From Bradyrhizobium uaiense (lineage in GTDB: Bacteria; Pseudomonadota; Alphaproteobacteria; Rhizobiales; Xanthobacteraceae): DNA of 64,000 nucleotides. Under the pieces are notes generated by a model. That model was given only the letters and a program-made list of their open reading frames with translations, was not told the DNA's origin and made no database searches. Positions 24,856 to 33,888 of this stretch are shown piece after piece; position 1 is the stretch's first letter, and every line of letters begins with the position of its first letter. The DNA lies in assembly GCF_010811875.1 (NCBI RefSeq), contig NZ_VKHP01000010.1:18992-82991 (forward strand), read 5' to 3'. A program made the position numbers and the translations under genes.

Positions 24856-24894
24856 GGGGAGCCTTTACCGGCAGTTCTGTTTGTCGCGTCGCGC

Positions 24895-25053
24895 TCAGTT
24901 GGCCTGCGCCATCACCATCGGGGCCGAGGTGACGACCGGCGAGCCGTTATAGGAGAAGGTGCCGATGCCGGGCAAACCGCTGTCCGGGGTGCCAGCCATC
25001 GACGAATCGGACATCACGAAGGCGAAGGCGAGGATCAGGCTCATGGTCCGCAT
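24895..25053 (-). CDS. Short secreted peptide (52 aa)
   Basis: ATG 25053, nine bases after a GGAGA site, opens a 52-residue frame MRTMSLILAFAFVMSDSSMA followed by a short glycine/proline/serine-rich mature peptide ending MVMAQAN. The N-terminus is a plausible signal peptide with cleavage after SMA. An in-frame extension to 25275 is arginine-rich and unlike a real N-terminus. Function unknown; it lies 39 bases before the next secreted-protein gene on the same strand. Confidence 0.5.
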   Translation of the reverse strand: MRTMSLILAFAFVMSDSSMAGTPDSGLPGIGTFSYNGSPVVTSAPMVMAQAN

Positions 25054-25494
25054 TTGTCTGTCTCCGTCATTCCGACTTGGCGCCCGGCGCCGTTGTGTTG
25101 ACGGCTTGATAACGATCTGCCGTTTCCGGAGTTCTGCGGAACAAGCTGAAAATGGTTTCGTCGGCACGAGACTTGTTTCGTCGACGAGCGGTCCACGAAA
25201 CATTGGCCGAAAAATGCCAATGTTTTCAGTAGCCGCTGAGCGGCAGGCAGCCTGCTCAAGATTTCGAGCGTTCAACCTGGCCTGGCTGTGGATGGCTCGA
25301 TTATGCGTGCAAATTGAGCGCCCTACCGCGCTTTCTTAACTTTCCTCTGCTGAGACAGGATGCAGCGCAGCAAGGGCTGCATGAACCGGGCGACGGTTCG
25401 GCCGACTTATCTGGGCGCCGTGCAACCATCTCCGCGGTCGCACGTTGTGGTGATTCCCGATCACAACGGTTGTTGTGATCCGATCCAACGAAGG
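25054..25494. other. Intergenic interval with a 22-bp palindrome
   Basis: About 440 bases of lower GC than the surroundings, with no convincing gene. The only distinct structure is the perfect inverted repeat at 25459-25480. It separates the short secreted peptide from the weakly supported frame at 25495. Confidence 0.5.
25459..25480. promoter_or_regulatory. Perfect 22-bp palindrome
   Basis: GATCACAAC at 25459-25467 and GTTGTGATC at 25472-25480 are exact inverted copies with a four-base spacer. It lies 14 bases before a possible ATG. There is no T-run after it, so a regulator-binding site is at least as likely as a terminator. Confidence 0.45.
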
Positions 25495-25722
25495 ATGTCG
25501 GTCGTGGGCAATGGCAACATGGGTGTTGGCAACGAATCCGCGGCGAGCAAATCCGGCCAGCAGCAACAGATGACGGCCGCGATGCCGCAGCAGGGCGCTT
25601 ATGTGATGGGCGACAACGAGTGCGCGCCGCAGAAGCTGGTCCGCCTCGTCGGCTGCCGCGACTCGAAGGTCCGTCCCGGCCTCAGCCTCAGTACGAAGCA
25701 GTTCGGGCAAACCAACCGCTAG
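25495..25722 (+). CDS. Possible small hypothetical protein (75 aa)
   Basis: An in-frame ATG at 25495 gives 75 residues rich in Gln, Ser, Gly and Met (SKSGQQQQMTAAMPQQG), with two cysteines near the C-terminus (NECAPQK, VGCRDSK). The opposite-strand frame over the same bases is low-complexity and less protein-like. The ribosome site (CGAAGG) is directly adjacent to ATG and too close. The frame stays open 135 bases upstream, so the start is uncertain. Weakly supported. Confidence 0.3.
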   Translation: MSVVGNGNMGVGNESAASKSGQQQQMTAAMPQQGAYVMGDNECAPQKLVRLVGCRDSKVRPGLSLSTKQFGQTNR

Positions 25723-25765
25723 CTCGTCCGCCGCTTCAGCCGAACCGGCCAAGCCCCTGCTCCGG

Positions 25766-26338
25766 CTATTGAATGAACTCGCCGCACTTCTGCACGGCGG
25801 TGGCGTCGGCTGCGCCCCAAGGCATGATCGGCACCGACGACGTCGAGTTCTTCGGCGAGCCTTCGATCAACCGGTCCGAATAGACCATGTAGACCAGCAC
25901 ATTGCGCTTGGCGTCGCAGCCGCGCACGATCTGCATCTTCTTGAAGAACAGCGACCGGCGCTGCCGGAACATGTCGTCGCCCTGGCCGAGCTTGTTCTTG
26001 AAACGAATAGGCCCGATCTGCCGGCAGGCCAGCGAGATGTCGGAGACTTCCTCGGCGAGGCCAAGCCAGCCCTTGAAGCCGCCCTTCTCCGGCACCGTGA
26101 AGTGACAGGCCACGCCCTCGACCTCGGGGTCGTCGACGCCATAGGTCGCGAGCTTGTCGTTGGGGCTCACCCATTTGAACACGGTCGAGCGGCGAAAAAT
26201 CAGGTCCGGCTCATCCGCTGCGGCCGCGGGAGGTGCCTGTCCCAAGGTCAACACCAGGCTCAGCACCGTCAGCAGCGCCGCGCATCCCCATCGAGACAAC
26301 AACCGCACGTCACACAAGCTCACAGTTCTCGATGTCAT
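25766..26338 (-). CDS. creA: CreA family periplasmic protein
   Basis: A 190-residue protein with a signal peptide (hydrophobic 18-40, cleavage near AAADEP). The mature part matches CreA: VFKWVSPNDKL, VDDPEVEGVACHFT, DISLACRQIGPI, FRQRRSLFFKKMQIVRGCDAKRNVLVYMVYSDRLIEGSP and a C-terminal CGEF. CreA is widespread in proteobacteria but has no established biochemical function. Conserved cysteines suggest disulphides in the periplasm. It stands alone, divergent from the L,D-transpeptidase gene. Confidence 0.92.
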   Translation of the reverse strand: MTSRTVSLCDVRLLSRWGCAALLTVLSLVLTLGQAPPAAAADEPDLIFRRSTVFKWVSPNDKLATYGVDDPEVEGVACHFTVPEKGGFKGWLGLAEEVSDISLACRQIGPIRFKNKLGQGDDMFRQRRSLFFKKMQIVRGCDAKRNVLVYMVYSDRLIEGSPKNSTSSVPIMPWGAADATAVQKCGEFIQ

Positions 26339-26561
26339 TGAGGTCTCCGCGGGATGGTTCCCGCCTATGTAGTGCGCAAACGCCGCACAGGAAGGCGCTG
26401 ACAGTTCGGTGATCAGACCGCGCGCTTTAACCTCTTGTGAGGCTTTTTTGTTACTGTTTCGTCGAAACTTAGCCCCTCACGGAAGGGTTAGATCGCTTGC
26501 GCTGGTGAACGCGTTCGGCGTCTGCGACAACCAATGGATAGTTTGGACTGGGATTCGGAAT

Positions 26562-28349
26562 ATGCGCGCAAGCGGACGTCGGATTTCGATTTTTGATTCT
26601 GCGAATGGGCGGTTCTGGCAGTTTGCAATTCTGACGGCGGCCGGCACCCTCGCCGCCTCCTCACAGGCCGATGCAGCGCTGTTCTACTGGAATCGCGACT
26701 CTGCCTATTACGGCGGCGATTACGAGCCGCTGCCACAGCCGCACCGGCAAAAGCTGAAGGGCAATGCCGCCAAGAAGAAGCCGGCGATTGAGAAAGAAGC
26801 CGGCAGCAAGCCGCAGGGTCCCCTGATCATCTCGGTCTCGATCGACCAGCAGCGGGTCAGCGTCTACGACGCCAACGGCCTCTACGCCGAGAGCCCGGTG
26901 TCGACGGGCATGAAGGGTCACTCGACCCCGATGGGCGTCTTCAGCGTCATCCAGAAGCAGAAGTACCACCAGTCCAACATCTATAGCGGCGCCCCGATGC
27001 CGTACATGCAGCGCATCACCTGGTCGGGCATCGCGATGCACGCCGGTGTGCTGCCCGGCTATCCGGCGTCCCATGGCTGCATCCGGATGCCGATGTCGTT
27101 TGCGGTCAAGATGTACAACTGGACGCGGATGGGCGCCCGCGTGTTCGTCACGCCGGGCACGATCTCTCCGGAGAATTTCTGGCATCCGTTGCTGGTGACG
27201 CAGAAGGTCGCACCGCCGCAGCCGGTTGCCGACGATGTTCTGAAGATGGATGCGCCGCTCGGCGTGAAGACCGACAAGGGCGCCGACAAGCCGCAGACCG
27301 GCCTCGATCTGCGCAGCAGCGTCGGCCATGCGGCCTCGCTGCGTGACAACACCCACACCGCCGATGCCAGCGGCGCGATGCCGGCGGCGAGCGCGTCGGC
27401 GACGATGTCCGATGCGTCCACCGCCGCCGCACGCGACGCCATCGCGGAGAAGCTTGCGGCCGACAGGCCCGAGCTGACCAAGCCCGAGACCACCGCCGCT
27501 GACACGGCCGAGACCAATTCCGCCGCCGGCAACGGCAGCCTCGCCACCGACGACAAGACGGTCGGCGAATCCACCGGCAGCACCGACACGCCGAAGGCCG
27601 AGGTCTCCGCGAACGACCCGGTGAAGGCCGAAGCCAAAGCCGACGAGCCGAAGGCGGACGCCGCCACGCCCGGCGTTGCCGATGCGGCCAAGACCGATCA
27701 ATCGAAGGGCGATGCACCCAAGGCTGATGCACTCAAGGCTGACGCGGCAAGCAAGGACACGGCCAAGGCTACGGATGCGGTCAAGACCGCTGACAAGCCC
27801 GCCGAGGCAGCTACCGCCGATGCGCCCGATGCCACGAAGGATGTAGCCAAGGATCCGGCCCGGCTGCCCGGCGTCGCCAGGATCGACGCGCCGAAGCGCG
27901 CCGGCCAGATCGCGGTGTTCATCAGCCGCAAGGATTCCAAGCTCTATGTGCGGCAGAACTTTACGCCGCTGTTCGAGGTACCGGTGACGATCGCGGAAAG
28001 CGACCGGCCGCTCGGCACCCACGTGTTCACGGCGGAAGCCGACAAGACCGATACGAACCTGCTGCGCTGGTCGGTGGTGACACTGCCGACCCGCAACGCC
28101 GCGCGCATCGACGTCGAGGAGCGTGCCTCGCATCGCCGCAAGGTGGCGGCCGCATCGCCGGTCGAAGCCAAGCCGCAGCCGGCAATCAACACCCCGGCCG
28201 AGGCACTCGACCGCATCTCGATTCCGGCCGATGCAATGGCGCGGGTCAACGAAGCGCTCAGCACCGGCGGTTCGATCATCGTGTCTGACCTCGGCGTCAA
28301 CCAGGGCGAGACCGGCGAAGGCACCGACTTCATCCTGCCGCTACGCTGA
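26562..28349 (+). CDS. L,D-transpeptidase (YkuD) with long Ala/Lys/Asp-rich region and extra C-terminal domain
   Basis: A 595-residue exported protein. Hydrophobic residues about 19-38 form the signal or anchor. The YkuD catalytic domain runs about 86-200, with H160 and the motif SHGCIRMP giving the nucleophile C173. Such enzymes make 3-3 peptidoglycan cross-links or attach lipoproteins. Residues about 240-440 are low complexity, rich in A, D, K and T with repeated AKAD-type units. From about 446 a second ordered segment (IAVFISRKDSKLYVRQ ... RPLGTHVFTA) resembles the first strands of a transpeptidase-like domain but lacks the HGC cysteine. The start at 26562 was chosen for the signal peptide; the frame extends upstream. 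Confidence 0.88.
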   Translation: MRASGRRISIFDSANGRFWQFAILTAAGTLAASSQADAALFYWNRDSAYYGGDYEPLPQPHRQKLKGNAAKKKPAIEKEAGSKPQGPLIISVSIDQQRVSVYDANGLYAESPVSTGMKGHSTPMGVFSVIQKQKYHQSNIYSGAPMPYMQRITWSGIAMHAGVLPGYPASHGCIRMPMSFAVKMYNWTRMGARVFVTPGTISPENFWHPLLVTQKVAPPQPVADDVLKMDAPLGVKTDKGADKPQTGLDLRSSVGHAASLRDNTHTADASGAMPAASASATMSDASTAAARDAIAEKLAADRPELTKPETTAADTAETNSAAGNGSLATDDKTVGESTGSTDTPKAEVSANDPVKAEAKADEPKADAATPGVADAAKTDQSKGDAPKADALKADAASKDTAKATDAVKTADKPAEAATADAPDATKDVAKDPARLPGVARIDAPKRAGQIAVFISRKDSKLYVRQNFTPLFEVPVTIAESDRPLGTHVFTAEADKTDTNLLRWSVVTLPTRNAARIDVEERASHRRKVAAASPVEAKPQPAINTPAEALDRISIPADAMARVNEALSTGGSIIVSDLGVNQGETGEGTDFILPLR

Positions 28350-28405
28350 CTGCAAGCCATAACGCCTTCTTGAAGGCCCGCGCTTGCCCTGCTGGACTAT
28401 AGTCG

Positions 28406-28423
28406 CCGGAACATCTGTTCCGG
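28406..28423. promoter_or_regulatory. Perfect palindrome before the glutathione peroxidase gene
   Basis: CCGGAACA-TC-TGTTCCGG is an 8-bp perfect inverted repeat with a two-base centre, 10 bases before the ATG at 28434. It overlaps the expected promoter or ribosome-entry zone, so it could be an operator or a hairpin that masks the ribosome site. Confidence 0.45.
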
Positions 28424-28433
28424 GGACGAGACC

Positions 28434-28998
28434 ATGATGGACCGCAGGACACTGATCGTGGCGGCATTCGCCGCGGCCGCAGGATCCCGTGCATGCCGAG
28501 CAGCCCGCGATGAGCCGGATCACGGCTTACGCCTTCTCATTCCCGGCACTCAGCGGCGGCGACATTCGCCTTGCCGACTACGCCGGCCATCCCCTGATGA
28601 TCGTGAACACGGCATCGCTCTGTGGCTTCACGCCGCAATATGCCGGCTTGCAGCAATTGTGGACCGAATTCCGCGAGCGCGGCTTCGTCATCATCGGCGT
28701 CCCCTCCAACGATTTCGGCGGCCAGGAACCCGGCGGCCCGACCGAGATCGCCGAGACCGCGCAGCATCAGTACGGCGTCACCTTCCCGATCGCTGCGAAA
28801 GCGGTGGTCAAGGGCGCAAACGCGCATCCGTTTTACCGCTGGGCCGCCGAGGCGCGGCCGAAGGACGTGCCGCGCTGGAATTTCCACAAATACCTGATCG
28901 GCCGCGACGGCTACATTGCCGATGTCTTCCCTGAGTCGGTCACGCCCGACGATACCCGCATCAAGACCGGGATCGCACGGGCATTGGCGGCCGCCTGA
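28434..28998 (+). pseudogene. Glutathione peroxidase with frameshifted N-terminal export signal
   Basis: From ATG 28434 (GGGGACGAG upstream) the first 17 codons encode a signal-peptide-like start (MMDRRTLIVAAFAAAAG), then the frame runs into nonsense. The peroxidase domain is in the next frame, from GTG 28489 or ATG 28510 to 28998, with NTASLCGFTPQY (peroxidatic cysteine), PSNDFGGQEPG (glutamine) and WNFHKYLIGRDG (tryptophan and asparagine). Removing one base from the CCC at 28486-28488 joins the frames and gives AAAAGSVHA-EQPAMSRI, a normal cleavage site. So a one-base insertion, or a sequencing error, separates the signal from the enzyme. If real, a 162-residue cytoplasmic enzyme could still be made from 28510. 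Confidence 0.7.
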
Positions 28999-29170
28999 CA
29001 AGCGGCGATAATCCCCGGAATTAACTGATCCCACGAGGATTTTGGGCACAGGCCCGCCACGTTCATTGCCTTGGCGTCGCGACTGCGACTAAGGTACAAT
29101 GGGTTGGGGGCGAAAGCGGCCCGGTCGCGGCGATGCCGCCGCCTGGAGCGCGATCAGCAGGGAACACGCC

Positions 29171-30148
29171 ATGCGCATTGCGGCAGGTCTGATTTTCGCA
29201 GGGACCGTATCGTTGCTCGCGTCGAGCGCAGCTTGGTCGCAGACGCCGCCCGCCAAGGGCGCCGCGCCGGCCGCGGCACCGGCGGCCGCGGCTCCAGCAC
29301 CTGCGCCCGCCGCAGCGGCCGCTCCAGCGCCGCCGAAGCAAGCGCCACAGCCGGCCCGCGCGGCCTGCAACAATCCGAATGCGCTCGGCGTCGCCCGCAC
29401 CGTCGAGATCGACACGACAGGCGGTCCCGGTTTCGGCTTCGAGCACTTCAAGCAGCTCGACTTCCTGCGCGACCACGAGGTGGTGCTGACCTTCGACGAC
29501 GGTCCGTGGCCGGGCAACACGCCGGCGGTGCTGAAGGCGCTCGCCGATGAATGCACCACGGGCATCTTCTTCCCGATCGGCAAGCACGCCACCTACCATC
29601 CGGAAATCCTGCGGCAGGTCTATGCCGCCGGCCACACCGTCGGCTCGCACACCTGGTCGCACGAGAACCTGAACAACAAGAAGCTGACCGAAGACCAGAA
29701 GAAGGACGAGATCGAACGCGGCCTGGCCGCCGTCAAATGGGCGCTCGAGACCTCACCCTCGCCGTTCTTCCGCTTCCCGGCGCTGCAGCATCCGCCTGAA
29801 ATGGTGACCTATCTCGGCAATCGCAACATCGCGATCTTCTCCTGCGACCTCGACTCCTTCGACTTCAAGTCGAAGAACTCGCAAGCCGTGATCGACACCG
29901 TGATGAAGAAGCTCGCCAAGCTCGGCAAGGGCATCATCCTGATGCACGACTTCCAGAAGCACACCGCGGAAGCCCTGCCCACGCTGCTGACGCAGCTCAA
30001 GGCCGGCGGCTACAAGGTGGTCGCGATGCGTGCGAAATTCCCGGCGACGGTGCTGCCGCAATACGAGCAGGAGCTCGCCAAGGACGTCAAGCTGCCGACC
30101 GTGAGCTCGCGGCCGGTGAACAGCGTCGTCACCACGGTCGATCAGTAG
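29171..30148 (+). CDS. Polysaccharide deacetylase (NodB-homology, CE4) with Pro/Ala-rich linker
   Basis: A 325-residue secreted protein from ATG 29171. A signal peptide (MRIAAGLIFAGTVSLLASSA) is followed by a Pro/Ala-rich linker (about 25-65) that may cross the periplasm or cell wall. The NodB-homology domain runs about 100-285: LTFDDGPWP (D109, D110), metal-binding GSHTWSH (H160, H164), FRFPALQHP and ILMHD. CE4 enzymes remove N- or O-acetyl groups from chitin oligomers, peptidoglycan or xylan. It is not a nodulation gene by context; peptidoglycan or exopolysaccharide is the more likely substrate. Confidence 0.92.
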   Translation: MRIAAGLIFAGTVSLLASSAAWSQTPPAKGAAPAAAPAAAAPAPAPAAAAAPAPPKQAPQPARAACNNPNALGVARTVEIDTTGGPGFGFEHFKQLDFLRDHEVVLTFDDGPWPGNTPAVLKALADECTTGIFFPIGKHATYHPEILRQVYAAGHTVGSHTWSHENLNNKKLTEDQKKDEIERGLAAVKWALETSPSPFFRFPALQHPPEMVTYLGNRNIAIFSCDLDSFDFKSKNSQAVIDTVMKKLAKLGKGIILMHDFQKHTAEALPTLLTQLKAGGYKVVAMRAKFPATVLPQYEQELAKDVKLPTVSSRPVNSVVTTVDQ

Positions 30149-30167
30149 ACCGCCGGTCATCGTCCTG

Positions 30168-30725
30168 GTGTCTGCGTTGCGTATCGAGGGTTTCGTCATC
30201 GTCTCTGCCGACGGCCGGCTGGCGAATGCGCGGAATGTGATGCCCGACGATCTCAAGATCGAGGGCGACAAGCGGTTCTTCACCGCAGCCCTCGACCGTG
30301 CCGACCTCGTCGTGCATGGCCGACACTCCCAGGAAGAGCAGCCGAACGCACCGAAGCGGCATCGCCTGATCCTGACGACCAAGGTCGCGACCACCGCGCC
30401 CGACCCTGATAATCCGAAGGCGCTGCTGTGGAATCCCGCAGGCTGCCCGTTTGAGACCGCGAGCCGCGAGGCCGGCGTGACATCGGGCATGGTCGCCGTC
30501 ATCGGCGGCCCCGGCGTGTTCGGCATGTTCATGGACCGCTACGACACATTCTGGCTCTCGGTCGCGTCGAAGGTGCGCCTCCCCGACGGCGAGCCGTGCT
30601 TTCCCGGCGTCCCTGCCCGCACCCCGCAGCAGGTGCTCGCTGCGCACGGCCTTCACGCCGGCGCGCCGCAACTGATCGACCCGGAGAACGAGGTTAGCGT
30701 CACGCCGTGGCGGCGCGCGGGTTGA
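30168..30725 (+). CDS. Dihydrofolate reductase/RibD C-terminal-like protein
   Basis: A 185-residue Rossmann-type protein starting with GTG 30168, 19 bases after the deacetylase stop. The pattern IEGFVIVSADGRLA at the N-terminus and a late MVAVIGGPGVFGMFMDRYDTFWLS is typical of the RibD C-terminal/DHFR fold, where the GG.G.. loop binds NADPH. The central region with ADLVVHGRHS matches the family. It is neither true DHFR nor a full RibD. The substrate is unknown. Confidence 0.8.
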   Translation: MSALRIEGFVIVSADGRLANARNVMPDDLKIEGDKRFFTAALDRADLVVHGRHSQEEQPNAPKRHRLILTTKVATTAPDPDNPKALLWNPAGCPFETASREAGVTSGMVAVIGGPGVFGMFMDRYDTFWLSVASKVRLPDGEPCFPGVPARTPQQVLAAHGLHAGAPQLIDPENEVSVTPWRRAG

Positions 30726-30748
30726 GAGATTGATGGGCGGGTAACGCC

Positions 30749-31201
30749 CTACACGTCCCCGTACGCCGGGTCGTCGCGGCGCGGGCCGCGGCCGTAGCCG
30801 GCGATGATGAACAGCGCGCCGATCAGCGACAGGTTCTTCAGCGCATCGATCAGGGTTCTGAAGTTGTCAGGCGCCGGCTGGTTCCAGAAATCATGAAAGT
30901 AGAAGGTCACGACGCACACGTAGATGATCAAAAGGAGCGCGAAGAACCGCGCCAGCAGGTTCACCGCGATCATCAGCCCGGCGAGGATCTCGAAGCCACC
31001 GATAGTGATCGCGAGCAACTGCATGAACGGCATGCCGACGAAGGTTTCGATCTGCTGTGTGTAGGGCGCGGCGATGGCCGGGATCGTCAGCTTCGCCGCG
31101 ATCACATCCGCCGTTGCCTGGATGCCGAACAGCTTGCTCGCTCCTGAATAGAGGAACAGCACGGCGAACAGAATCCGTCCGAAGGTGATGAACGCTGGCA
31201 T
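30749..31201 (-). CDS. DoxX family membrane protein
   Basis: A 150-residue membrane protein with four hydrophobic segments (about 5-22, 60-80, 83-100 and 120-137). The N-terminal pattern GRILFAVLFLYSGASKL and the central IGGFEILAGLMIAVNL are characteristic of DoxX/DoxD-like proteins. Members are linked to thiosulphate:quinone oxidoreduction or oxidative stress, but most are uncharacterised. It converges with the DHFR-like gene and is separated from the malic enzyme gene by a repeat. Confidence 0.88.
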   Translation of the reverse strand: MPAFITFGRILFAVLFLYSGASKLFGIQATADVIAAKLTIPAIAAPYTQQIETFVGMPFMQLLAITIGGFEILAGLMIAVNLLARFFALLLIIYVCVVTFYFHDFWNQPAPDNFRTLIDALKNLSLIGALFIIAGYGRGPRRDDPAYGDV

Positions 31202-31297
31202 GGGTCGGCCTCAATGGATGGCGGAAATCGGACGAAGCAGGCGGAGCGATTATGGCCGCCCCGCCTGTTTCGATCAAATCGAATCCATCTCGGCTCA

Positions 31298-31344
31298 AGC
31301 ACGATTCGGAAAACAGCGCTGCGGTTTTCCGAACATAACGTGCT
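31298..31344. repeat. REP-like palindrome
   Basis: A long stem: TTCGGAAAAC (31305-31314) pairs with GTTTTCCGAA (31324-31333), and an outer AGCACG/CGTGCT pair closes it. The pattern (agc.cgat.cggaaaa...ggttttccgaa) matches a repeat class that I recall as abundant in Bradyrhizobium genomes. A half copy (agagcgtgatccggaaag) is at 51291-51308. Here it lies in the 3' region of the malic enzyme transcript and may act as its terminator. Confidence 0.65.
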
Positions 31345-31356
31345 CAAACAACCCCG

Positions 31357-33666
31357 TCAGCCGAACAGCGTCGGCTGCGCGCGACCGGCCCGCTCCTGTG
31401 CCTCGACCGCGGCAACCGCGGTCATGTTGAGGATGCCGCGCGCCGTCACGCCGGGGGTGAGGATGTGCGCCGGACGCGCCGGACCGATCAGGATCGGTCC
31501 GACCGGCAGCGCGTTGGCCAGCGATTTGATCATCTGGTAGGCGATGTTGGCGGCGTCGAGGTTCGGCATGATCAGGATATTGGCCTCGCCTTCGAGCCGC
31601 GATTGCGGCAACACCAGCCGCCGCGCCACGGCCGACAGCGCGGTGTCGCCCTGCATTTCGCCGTCCGCCTCGATCTCCGGATGCTTGTCCTTGAGCAGCT
31701 GGGTAGCCCGCCGCATCTTGCGCGAGGAATCCGTATCATAGCTGCCGAAGTCGGAATGTGACACGAAGGCGACCTTCGGCTTGAAGGCGAAGCGCTGGAC
31801 GTGGATCGCCGCGAGCGACGCGACCTCCGCCAGTTCCTCCGCGCTCGGATTCGGCCGCACTTGGGTGTCGGCGAGGAAATGGGCGCCGGTGGAGGTGATC
31901 ATCAACGCCAACGCGGCATAGTCGCTGACACCCGGCAGGAAGCCGATGATCTCGCGGACGTGGCGCAGGTGGCTCATGTAGCGGCCCTCGACGCCGCACA
32001 GCATCGCATCGGCCTCGCCGCGCGACACCGCTAGTGCTGCGATCACCGTATTGTTGGTGCGGACCACGGTACGTGCGCCCTCCGGCGTGACCCCGCGCCG
32101 GCCGGCGACGTCGATGTAGGACTGCACATAGGAGCGGTAGCGCGGATCGTCCTCGGGATTGACGAGATCGAAGTCGCGGCCGGCCTTGATCGACAGGCCG
32201 AAGCGCTTGATCCGCGTCTCGACCACCGACGGACGACCGACCAGGATCGGCCGCGCCAGCTTCTCCTCGAGCACCACCTGCGTCGCGCGCAGCACGCGCT
32301 CGTCCTCGCCTTCGGCGTAGATCACGCGCACCGGCTGGGTCTTGGCCTTGGCGAATACCGGCTTCATGGTGAGGCCGGAGCGGAACGCGAAGCGTTCGAG
32401 GTTGGCGGCGTACTCGTCGAAATTGGTGATCGGCCGGGTCGCGACGCCGGACTCGATCGCGGCCTTGGCGACAGCCGGCGCGATGCGCAGGATCAGGCGC
32501 GGATCGAACGGGCTCGGGATCAGCGAGCCTGGACCGAACCCCTGGGTCTCGCCGGTCTCGAAACCGTGCGCCACCGCATCCGACGGCGGATCGCGCGCGA
32601 GCTGCGCGATCGCATCCACCGCGGCATGCTTCATCGCCTCGTTGATCGCGGTGGCGCCGACGTCAAGCGCGCCGCGGAAGATGAAGGGGAAGCACAACAC
32701 ATTGTTGACCTGGTTCGGATAGTCCGACCGGCCGGTGCAAATCATCGCGTCGGGCCGCGCCGCGCGCGCCTCTTCCGGCATGATCTCCGGCACCGGATTG
32801 GCAAGCGCCATCACCAGCGGCTTGTCGGCCATCTGCTTGACCATTTCAGGCTTCAGCACGCCCGGCGCCGACAGCCCGATGAAGATGTCCGCGCCCGGAA
32901 TGACGTCGGCCATCACGCGAGCGTCGGTCTTCTGGGTATAGACCGCCTTCCAGCGATCCATCGTGGTGTTGCGGCCGTCATAGACCACGCCGTCGATGTC
33001 GCAGACCCAGATGTTCTTGCGCTGCGCCCCCATCGAGACCAGGAGATTGAGGGTCGCGATCGCAGCGGCGCCCGCGCCGGAGCAGACGATCTTCACATCG
33101 GGCAGTTGCTTGCCGTTCAACAGCAGCCCGTTGACGATCGCGGCGGCGACGATGATGGCGGTGCCATGCTGGTCGTCGTGGAACACCGGAATCTTCATGC
33201 GCTCCTTGAGCTGCGTCTCGATCTCGAAGCACTCCGGCCCGCGGATGTCCTCCAGATTGATGCCACCGAAGGTCGGCTCCAGCGCGGCGACGGTCTCGAC
33301 CACGCGCTCGATCGTGTTGGCATTGATCTCGATATCGAAGACGTCGATGCCGGCGAATTTCTTGAACAGCACCGCCTTGCCTTCCATGACGGGCTTGGAG
33401 GCCAGCGGGCCGATATTGCCGAGACCGAGCACGGCGGTGCCGTTCGAGACCACGGCCACCAGGTTGGCGCGGGCCGTGAGCGTTGCCGCCTCGGCCGGGT
33501 TGTTGGCGATCTCGGTGCAGGCGGCGGCTACGCCGGGCGAATAGGCCAGCGCCAGGTCGCGCTGGTTGGCGAGCGGCTTGATCGCCTGGATCTCGAGCTT
33601 GCCCGGCCGCGGCAGCCGGTGATAGGCGAGCGCGGCGTTATGGAGTTCTTCAGACGATGACGACAT
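31357..33666 (-). CDS. maeB: NADP-dependent malic enzyme with C-terminal phosphotransacetylase-like domain
   Basis: A 769-residue fusion typical of proteobacterial MaeB. The N-terminal malic enzyme part (about 1-430) has [24 protein letters not shown] and [10 protein letters not shown], plus a Rossmann segment [17 protein letters not shown]. The C-terminal phosphate-acetyltransferase-like part (about 440-769) has [27 protein letters not shown] and [17 protein letters not shown]. It decarboxylates malate to pyruvate; the C-terminal part is thought to be regulatory, responding to acetyl-CoA. A good ribosome site (GGGGAG) precedes ATG 33666. It has a solo transcript. Confidence 0.96.
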   Translation of the reverse strand: MSSSSEELHNAALAYHRLPRPGKLEIQAIKPLANQRDLALAYSPGVAAACTEIANNPAEAATLTARANLVAVVSNGTAVLGLGNIGPLASKPVMEGKAVLFKKFAGIDVFDIEINANTIERVVETVAALEPTFGGINLEDIRGPECFEIETQLKERMKIPVFHDDQHGTAIIVAAAIVNGLLLNGKQLPDVKIVCSGAGAAAIATLNLLVSMGAQRKNIWVCDIDGVVYDGRNTTMDRWKAVYTQKTDARVMADVIPGADIFIGLSAPGVLKPEMVKQMADKPLVMALANPVPEIMPEEARAARPDAMICTGRSDYPNQVNNVLCFPFIFRGALDVGATAINEAMKHAAVDAIAQLARDPPSDAVAHGFETGETQGFGPGSLIPSPFDPRLILRIAPAVAKAAIESGVATRPITNFDEYAANLERFAFRSGLTMKPVFAKAKTQPVRVIYAEGEDERVLRATQVVLEEKLARPILVGRPSVVETRIKRFGLSIKAGRDFDLVNPEDDPRYRSYVQSYIDVAGRRGVTPEGARTVVRTNNTVIAALAVSRGEADAMLCGVEGRYMSHLRHVREIIGFLPGVSDYAALALMITSTGAHFLADTQVRPNPSAEELAEVASLAAIHVQRFAFKPKVAFVSHSDFGSYDTDSSRKMRRATQLLKDKHPEIEADGEMQGDTALSAVARRLVLPQSRLEGEANILIMPNLDAANIAYQMIKSLANALPVGPILIGPARPAHILTPGVTARGILNMTAVAAVEAQERAGRAQPTLFG

Positions 33667-33888
33667 ACGTGCTCCCCGCGTTTCCGGCCCAAATTTCTTG
33701 TTTCTGTGCTAATCCAGGCAAAAGTCAGTTGTCCGGCAAATCGAGCTGGATGTGAAGCATGTCCAGCCGCTTGGATGCAACATCCGATAATGTCCCCGTC
33801 AACAGGCCCGGGCGGGCCATTCATCGATGCTGCACCTTCCGACCGCCGCTTGGCAATTTTTTTCCCTTGATGATCCGGAGTTGACCGA

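Noticed and set aside
29171..30148. Nodulation gene nodB
   Set aside because: The NodB-homology domain is general to CE4 deacetylases. The Pro/Ala linker, signal peptide and lack of nod genes or a nod box argue against it.
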